Part shown: positions 6,662-9,995 of the stretch, in pieces | How the letters are laid out: every line of letters begins with the position of its first letter | How positions within the stretch are numbered: the stretch's first letter is position 1 | Source: Rhodococcus sp. (in: high G+C Gram-positive bacteria) | Lineage (GTDB): Bacteria; Actinomycetota; Actinomycetes; Mycobacteriales; Mycobacteriaceae | Direction of reading: 5' to 3' | Assembly (NCBI GenBank): GCA_012515885.1 | Contig: JAAYXN010000228.1 | Location: 1-9,995, forward strand | DNA: 9,995 nt | Program-made: the position numbers and the translations under genes | Notes under the pieces: generated by a model | Told to the model about the DNA's origin: nothing | Database searches by the model: none | The model's input: only the letters and a program-made list of their open reading frames with translations

Positions 6662-6731
6662 ACGTCGCACCCTTTTTTGTTTCCTCCCACCCGTTAGAAC
6701 AGGGGGGACGGCGCCAAAAAGGGTGCGACGT
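6662..6731. repeat. Perfect 16-bp inverted repeat between convergent genes
   Basis: ACGTCGCACCCTTTTT (6662-6677) and its exact reverse complement (6716-6731) enclose 38 bases. Inside, CCTCCC (6683-6688) can pair with GGGGGG (6702-6707) with one G-U, making a long two-storey hairpin. It lies between the 3' ends of the deacetylase and methyltransferase genes, so a bidirectional terminator is the simplest reading. However, the A/T run is on the inner side of the stem, the reverse of a usual intrinsic terminator, apart from the T-run in each 5' arm. It may instead be a small non-coding repeat element. Confidence 0.85.
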
Positions 6732-6750
6732 AGCGGAAGTGCGGCTTGTC

Positions 6751-7503
6751 CTACGACGGGGCCACGGCATCCCACGCGATGGTGAGGACATTGTCGCGAA
6801 GACGGCGGCGCTGCGGCCGCAGCGGCACTCCCTCAGAGCGCAGCCGATCATGGGCTACCCGCCAGCGGACGCGGGGACCATACGACGCATAGGGCGCTGC
6901 CCACGACCACGCGCGATCAGCCTTCACAAGAAGGTCATGAATACGTTCGCCGTCAACATTCCTGTGAATCAGCGCCTTCGGGAGACGCTCAGCAATATCC
7001 GACGGGGTATCGACGTCAAAAGGATCCCACGCGAGCGTCAACGACAGGGGCCGCTCACGATCAAGAAGCACCCACGCGGCGCGGCGACCAAGCTCATCAC
7101 ACGTCCCATCGACCAGCAGGCCACCCGGCGCTAACCCCGACTGGATTTGCGCCCACGACGGCGCCACCGCCTCCTCCGGATACTGGCGCAGCACATTAAA
7201 CGCACGCACCAGCGTCGGCCGTAAACCCGCCAACTCGAAACCGCCGCGCATAAACGACACGCCATCGCGCCCGGGAACAACCCGCGCCGGGTCGATCTCC
7301 AACCCGACAACGCGAGTATCCGCGCGGACAGTGCGCAACCTCGACGCCAACTCGAACGCGGTATCCGGCCGGGCGCCATATCCAAGATCAACGACAAGCG
7401 GATCCGAAGCATCGACAAGAGTGCGGCGCACAAAAGGATCGTGAATAAGCCAACGGTCGCTGCGGCGCAGCCGATTGATACCGGTAGTGCCCCGCGTGAT
7501 CAC
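6751..7503 (-). CDS. Class I SAM-dependent methyltransferase-like protein
   Basis: The 250-residue product has a Rossmann-type motif I, VVDLGYGARP (37-46), followed at normal distance by an acidic strand end VVGLEIDPARV (65-75), both typical of SAM binding. Later segments include LAPGGLLVDGTCDELGRRAA and LTLAWDPFDVD. The substrate is unknown; no tRNA, rRNA or quinone signature is seen. The N-terminus GTTGINRLRRSDRW appears to belong to the fold. Two starts are possible: GTG 7503 (MITRGTTG), used here, or GTG 7560, which overlaps the preceding DUF2505 gene by 19 bases with a GGAAG close by. The 57 bases between them are mostly a strong hairpin, which favours the short form but could reflect control. 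It lies downstream of the first DUF2505 gene, same strand. Confidence 0.8.
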   Translation of the reverse strand: MITRGTTGINRLRRSDRWLIHDPFVRRTLVDASDPLVVDLGYGARPDTAFELASRLRTVRADTRVVGLEIDPARVVPGRDGVSFMRGGFELAGLRPTLVRAFNVLRQYPEEAVAPSWAQIQSGLAPGGLLVDGTCDELGRRAAWVLLDRERPLSLTLAWDPFDVDTPSDIAERLPKALIHRNVDGERIHDLLVKADRAWSWAAPYASYGPRVRWRVAHDRLRSEGVPLRPQRRRLRDNVLTIAWDAVAPS

Positions 7504-7529
7504 CCCGACCGGAGCGGTTCGGGGTGATC
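7498..7529 (-). promoter_or_regulatory. Strong hairpin covering the methyltransferase start
   Basis: GATCACCCCGA (7498-7508) and TCGGGGTGATC (7519-7529) are perfect 11-bp complements. The stem continues with CCG/CGG around a GAG triloop after one bulged T. In minus-strand RNA the 3' arm contains the GTG (7503) proposed as the methyltransferase start, and the hairpin begins 12 bases after the DUF2505 stop. It may terminate the DUF2505 transcript (no T-run follows) or hide the start codon so that translation depends on upstream ribosomes. Confidence 0.6.
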
Positions 7530-7541
7530 CGCGATGTGGTG

Positions 7542-8042
7542 CTACTGCTCGTTCAGCCACGCTTCCGTGATTTCAGCTTCAGCGCGGAACAGGTCGACAA
7601 GGTTGACCAGCATCAACTGCTCAAGCTTGCCGCCAATGAACGGCAAATACACCTTGGCTTCTGAGGTGGTGCGGAACGTGCAGCCCGTGTCGGTGCCAAA
7701 CAGCTCCATGGTGCCGGACAAGCTGCCCGGGCCAGCAGGAATAGACGCCTCGTATGTGGCAGTGACCTGCTCGCCGAACGGGCTGTACTTCTCTTTGCGG
7801 GTGATGATCATGTCTTTCTTCATCACCGTCTGCGCGATATCGGGCAACTCGCTGCGGGGAATGATGTGGTGCAGGACGACATCAATACCGCTGTCCGTTG
7901 ACTCGAAAGCCTCCACGTGATTCTCCGAGTATTTACGCATCTCCTCGATGCGTGCCTCCCAGTAATCGCGGTTGGCAAAAGCCTGGTACACCTGTTCCGG
8001 CGTGTACTTATAGCGTGCGGAATAGTTCATGCGGCGAGCCAT
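7542..8042 (-). CDS. DUF2505 protein (START/SRPBCC-like), first paralogue
   Basis: The 166-residue product resembles the DUF2505 family, probably the counterpart of M. tuberculosis Rv0481c. These have a START-like helix-grip fold expected to bind a hydrophobic ligand, with function unknown. Visible family patterns are MARRMNYSARYKYTPEQVYQ, AFANRDYWEARIEEM, the strand pair DMIITRKEKYSPFG, and the C-terminal amphipathic helix GGKLEQLMLVNLVDLFRAE. There is no signal peptide. ATG 8042 is preferred over TTG 8051, as it aligns with the neighbouring paralogue and gives the identical length. No Shine-Dalgarno is seen; TAGTCT eight bases upstream of the ATG could be a -10 for a leaderless transcript. 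The stop lies just before the methyltransferase hairpin. Confidence 0.88.
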   Translation of the reverse strand: MARRMNYSARYKYTPEQVYQAFANRDYWEARIEEMRKYSENHVEAFESTDSGIDVVLHHIIPRSELPDIAQTVMKKDMIITRKEKYSPFGEQVTATYEASIPAGPGSLSGTMELFGTDTGCTFRTTSEAKVYLPFIGGKLEQLMLVNLVDLFRAEAEITEAWLNEQ

Positions 8043-8103
8043 GATCGCCAAGACTACCGGCTCACACCGACACGCCGGAAGTCCCCACTAGCGGCTTAAA
8101 CAC

Positions 8104-8141
8104 AGTTCACAATTAACCGGCGAGCCACTGACCTGTGAACT
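8104..8141 (-). repeat. 8-bp inverted repeat spanning the second DUF2505 stop codon
   Basis: AGTTCACA (8104-8111) and TGTGAACT (8134-8141) are exact complements around 22 bases that include the TAA stop (8113-8115). The loop is long and no T-run follows, so a terminator role is weak; it could be an mRNA 3'-end structure. Confidence 0.35.
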
Positions 8142-8613
8142 CGTCTTCACGTTCAAGTAGTTTGACGATCTCATCGGCCACGGCGCTCTCGATTTTGCCG
8201 CCGACCAACGGGATCTTGACCTCCGCGGCGCCGTCGTAGCTGACCGCTGATCCCTCACCGACGGTGGCCAACGTCTGGGTGCCGGTGACGCGAGCCGGTG
8301 TGCCCTCGACTTCAGCAGTGAAGGTGCCGGTGGCCTGGCCGCCCTCAAGCGGCGCCCACGTCGCGGTGCGCTTGATGACGAGGTCGCCGGGACGAACCAT
8401 GGTGACCATGGGAGGCAGGTCCGCGGCAAGGATTGACTGTGTCATCGCGACAGTCACGGTGCCCGAATCGCTCACCGAAAAGTCGGTGAGTTCCGGATTA
8501 GAGCCACCGACCTGGGCTAAACGGTCACGCCAGTACTGCTCATTGGTGAAAGCAGCGTGCACTTGGTCGGCGGAAAAGGGGAACGAGGATGAATGCTCGA
8601 TGCGACGGCTCAC
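8113..8613 (-). CDS. DUF2505 protein (START/SRPBCC-like), second paralogue
   Basis: This is also 166 residues and aligns end to end with the downstream DUF2505 gene. Shared anchors are M(S/A)RR at the N-terminus, AF.N..YW..R after about 20 residues, DSG near 48, a basic strand DLVIKRTATWAPL, and near the C-terminus VK(I/V).(L/F).GGK(I/L)E. Identity outside these anchors is low, so the duplication is old. The start is GTG 8613 (MSRRIEHSS). No Shine-Dalgarno is present, while TAGCCT lies six bases upstream, the layout of a leaderless actinobacterial gene. It is divergent from murB. The ligand and function are unknown. Confidence 0.87.
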   Translation of the reverse strand: MSRRIEHSSSFPFSADQVHAAFTNEQYWRDRLAQVGGSNPELTDFSVSDSGTVTVAMTQSILAADLPPMVTMVRPGDLVIKRTATWAPLEGGQATGTFTAEVEGTPARVTGTQTLATVGEGSAVSYDGAAEVKIPLVGGKIESAVADEIVKLLEREDEFTGQWLAG

Positions 8614-8637
8614 GTCGGCAGGCTACCGTCTCCAAGT
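8614..8637. promoter_or_regulatory. Candidate symmetric bidirectional promoter between DUF2505 gene and murB
   Basis: Only 24 bases separate the two divergent starts. The minus strand has TAGCCT (complement of 8620-8625) six bases from the DUF2505 GTG. The plus strand has TACCGT (8624-8629) eight bases from the murB GTG. Both fit TANNNT, overlap at the central TA, and sit where a leaderless start needs its -10. No -35 or Shine-Dalgarno matches were found for either gene, consistent with leaderless mRNAs but not proof. Confidence 0.5.
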
Positions 8638-9732
8638 GTGTGGGATGTGAACAGCACCGCAGATAGGCTCGTCGACGCTGGCGCTTTCGTGTCGAGAGAC
8701 CTCAACCTTGCCGGGTTTACGACGCTCCGCGTCGGCGGGCCGGCCCCGATCGTTGCCGAATGTTCGACGACGCAGGCACTCGTGGACGCTGTCCGGTTCC
8801 TCGACGCCGCGTCCATCCCCACCCTGCTGATTGCCGGTGGGTCGAACCTGGTGATCGGTGATGCGGGCTGGGACGGGGTGGTCATTCGGATCGCCACCTC
8901 GGTGGTGCGGCTTGGCGACAACGTCATCGCCGCGGAGGCGGGCGCTGTGTGGGACGACGTGGTCGCCACCACCGTCGATGCGGGTCTCGGCGGCCTGGAA
9001 TGTCTGTCCGGTATCCCCGGGTCCGCAGGTGCGACCCCGGTCCAAAACGTTGGTGCATACGGCGTCGAGGTCGGCAGTGTCCTGCACCGGGTGCGCCTGT
9101 TGGATCGCCGGAGCGGCGAGATCCGCTGGGTCGAGACGTCTGAGCTGGGTTTGGGATACCGCACGAGCGTCCTCAAACATTCAGAGGACGCGTTGGTTTT
9201 GGATGTGGAACTGCAGGTTTCGCCGGACGGGCTTAGCGCACCTATTCGGTATCGCGAACTCACCACGACCCTCAGCGTCGGCGAAGGCGATCAGGTACCT
9301 GCCGCGCAAGCCCGGGACGCGGTGTTGGGGCTGCGTCGCGGCAAGGGCATGGTGCTTGACGCCGCCGACCATGACACGTGGAGCGCGGGATCGTTCTTCA
9401 CCAACCCTGTCGTCCCTGACGCTGAGGTGTCGACGGTGATGGCCGCGATTACGCGCCAACTCGGCGATATTGCCGTGCCGAGCTACCCCGCCGACGGCGG
9501 GGTCAAGCTGTCGGCGGGCTGGCTCATTGAGCGCGCAGGCTTTGGCAAGGGCTACCCCGGTAACGGGGCAGTTGCCACGCTCTCGACTAAACACACTCTG
9601 GCTCTGACGAACCGGGGCTCGGCGTCAGCAAGCGATATCGCTTCCCTAGCACGTACCGTGCGTGATGGGGTTCGGGGCGCCTTCGGTGTAGAACTCTTCC
9701 CTGAACCTGTAACTGTGGGTTTCAAGATTTAG
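8638..9732 (+). CDS. murB: UDP-N-acetylenolpyruvoylglucosamine reductase
   Basis: MurB is the cytosolic FAD enzyme that reduces UDP-GlcNAc-enolpyruvate to UDP-MurNAc with NADPH, the second committed peptidoglycan step. The 364 residues show FTTLRVGGPA (27-36), the FAD loop AGGSNLVI (66-73), GLECLSGIPGSAGATPVQNV (119-138), GYRTSVLK with conserved Arg175 (173-180), GSFFTNPVV with the proton-donor Ser252, and FPEPVTVG with catalytic Glu356. This is the type I layout, close to the mycobacterial enzyme. ATG 8593 would overlap the divergent gene and add a stretch unlike the family. GTG 8638 is chosen because a -10-like TACCGT lies eight bases before it; GTG 8647 also remains possible. The start is therefore less certain than the product. 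Confidence 0.96.
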   Translation: MWDVNSTADRLVDAGAFVSRDLNLAGFTTLRVGGPAPIVAECSTTQALVDAVRFLDAASIPTLLIAGGSNLVIGDAGWDGVVIRIATSVVRLGDNVIAAEAGAVWDDVVATTVDAGLGGLECLSGIPGSAGATPVQNVGAYGVEVGSVLHRVRLLDRRSGEIRWVETSELGLGYRTSVLKHSEDALVLDVELQVSPDGLSAPIRYRELTTTLSVGEGDQVPAAQARDAVLGLRRGKGMVLDAADHDTWSAGSFFTNPVVPDAEVSTVMAAITRQLGDIAVPSYPADGGVKLSAGWLIERAGFGKGYPGNGAVATLSTKHTLALTNRGSASASDIASLARTVRDGVRGAFGVELFPEPVTVGFKI

Positions 9733-9751
9733 CCCGTTATGGCAGAATCCG

Positions 9752-9779
9752 GTGATCTCAATCACAGGCATGGTGATTG
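9752..9779. terminator. Hairpin-forming half-sites downstream of murB
   Basis: CAATCAC (9759-9765) and GTGATTG (9773-9779) form a perfect 7-bp stem with a 7-base loop, 26 bases after the murB stop. GTGAT (9752-9756) can pair alternatively with ATCAC (9761-9765). No T-run follows. It may be a murB terminator or a repeated binding half-site upstream of the small ORF. Confidence 0.4.
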
Positions 9780-9831
9780 CCGACGATAGTCACAAACTCT
9801 GTGGCGCAAATCGGGTGACCGGAAGTGGGGT

Positions 9832-9966
9832 ATGGGCGTGCGCAAGTCTCGAGCCGAGTGGAATGTGAGCATCATCGAACTTGCGCAGCAAGTCGACCGC
9901 GAGCTCGAAGCACTGCGCCGCGAATCCCACGATCTGTCCCGGCTTCTCGACGATCGCCGCTACTGA
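9832..9966 (+). CDS. Hypothetical 44-residue protein, predicted helical
   Basis: A short frame runs from ATG 9832 to TGA 9964-9966. GGAAG lies six bases before the ATG, a reasonable ribosome binding site, and an in-frame stop at 9787 rules out a longer N-terminal form from a usual start codon. After a basic start (MGVRKSRAEW), residues 13-44 are rich in Glu, Arg, Leu and Asp with Leu/Ile/Val at heptad-like spacing (IIELAQQVDRELEALRRE), suggesting one amphipathic helix or short coiled coil. It has no cysteines and no membrane segment. I do not recognise the family. A hairpin at its stop fits a real transcription unit end. Confidence 0.6.
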   Translation: MGVRKSRAEWNVSIIELAQQVDRELEALRRESHDLSRLLDDRRY

Positions 9967-9976
9967 TCGCGGCGAT
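9953..9976 (+). terminator. Hairpin at the end of the 44-residue ORF
   Basis: ATCGCCGC (9953-9960) and GCGGCGAT (9969-9976) form a perfect 8-bp GC-rich stem with an 8-base loop that contains the TGA stop. No T-run is visible before the window ends, so termination is only suggested. Confidence 0.4.
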
Positions 9977-9995
9977 ACACGCGAGCCGGTTCAGC

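Noticed and set aside
8057..8078. CCGGC/GCCGG inverted repeat between the two DUF2505 genes.
   Set aside because: Five base pairs with a 12-base loop is expected by chance at this GC content, and no T-run follows.
9733..9831. Short symmetric elements considered as a tRNA or riboswitch.
   Set aside because: No cloverleaf, acceptor stem pairing or known riboswitch core could be assembled.

Overview
The window looks like a core-genome segment of a moderately high-GC actinobacterium of the Mycobacteriales (Corynebacteriales) type. The best evidence is an mshA gene (mycothiol biosynthesis), which is restricted to Actinobacteria. It forms an ATGA-overlapping pair with a YbjN-family gene, and the same neighbourhood holds a phosphoglycerate mutase, DUF2505 genes and murB. 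As I recall it, the Mycobacterium tuberculosis order Rv0481c (DUF2505) - murB - ... - mshA - Rv0487 (YbjN) - ... - gpm1 is recognisably related. I cannot name the genus from sequence alone.

Layout. 1-987 (+) is the 3' part of a LuxR-type regulator that begins upstream of the window. It converges with a leftward block: gpmA (999-1745), a 25-bp tandem repeat with a hairpin, a 4-coumarate-CoA-ligase-like acyl-CoA synthetase (1938-3530), a possible control region, a second 25-bp repeat, then a YbjN-family gene (3740-4282) and mshA (4279-5670). Divergent from mshA is a PIG-L-type deacetylase (5821-6594, +), the superfamily that includes MshB and Mca. A long perfect inverted repeat (6662-6731) lies where it converges with a SAM-dependent methyltransferase-like gene (6751-7503, -). 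Upstream of that come two DUF2505 paralogues (7542-8042 and 8113-8613, both -) of identical length. The second DUF2505 gene diverges from murB (8638-9732, +) through a 24-bp spacer with overlapping opposite -10-like hexamers, which suggests two leaderless transcripts. A 44-codon ORF (9832-9966, +) with a plausible ribosome binding site ends the window.

How the genes may work together. MshA makes GlcNAc-inositol-phosphate, the first committed mycothiol intermediate. The next-but-one step is a PIG-L deacetylation, so the divergent deacetylase may be functionally linked, although it is shorter than classical MshB. MurB makes UDP-MurNAc for peptidoglycan. GpmA is glycolytic. The CoA ligase activates an unknown carboxylic acid.

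I see no CRISPR array, transposase, tRNA, rRNA, phage gene or obvious defence system, and no gene-free stretch longer than 300 bases. The unusual content is in non-coding structure: two 25-bp tandem repeats sharing a GGCTCCG/CGGAGCC core, the 16-bp perfect inverted repeat, the start-codon hairpin ahead of the methyltransferase, the symmetric murB/DUF2505 promoter candidate, and an in-frame 15-bp minisatellite inside mshA.
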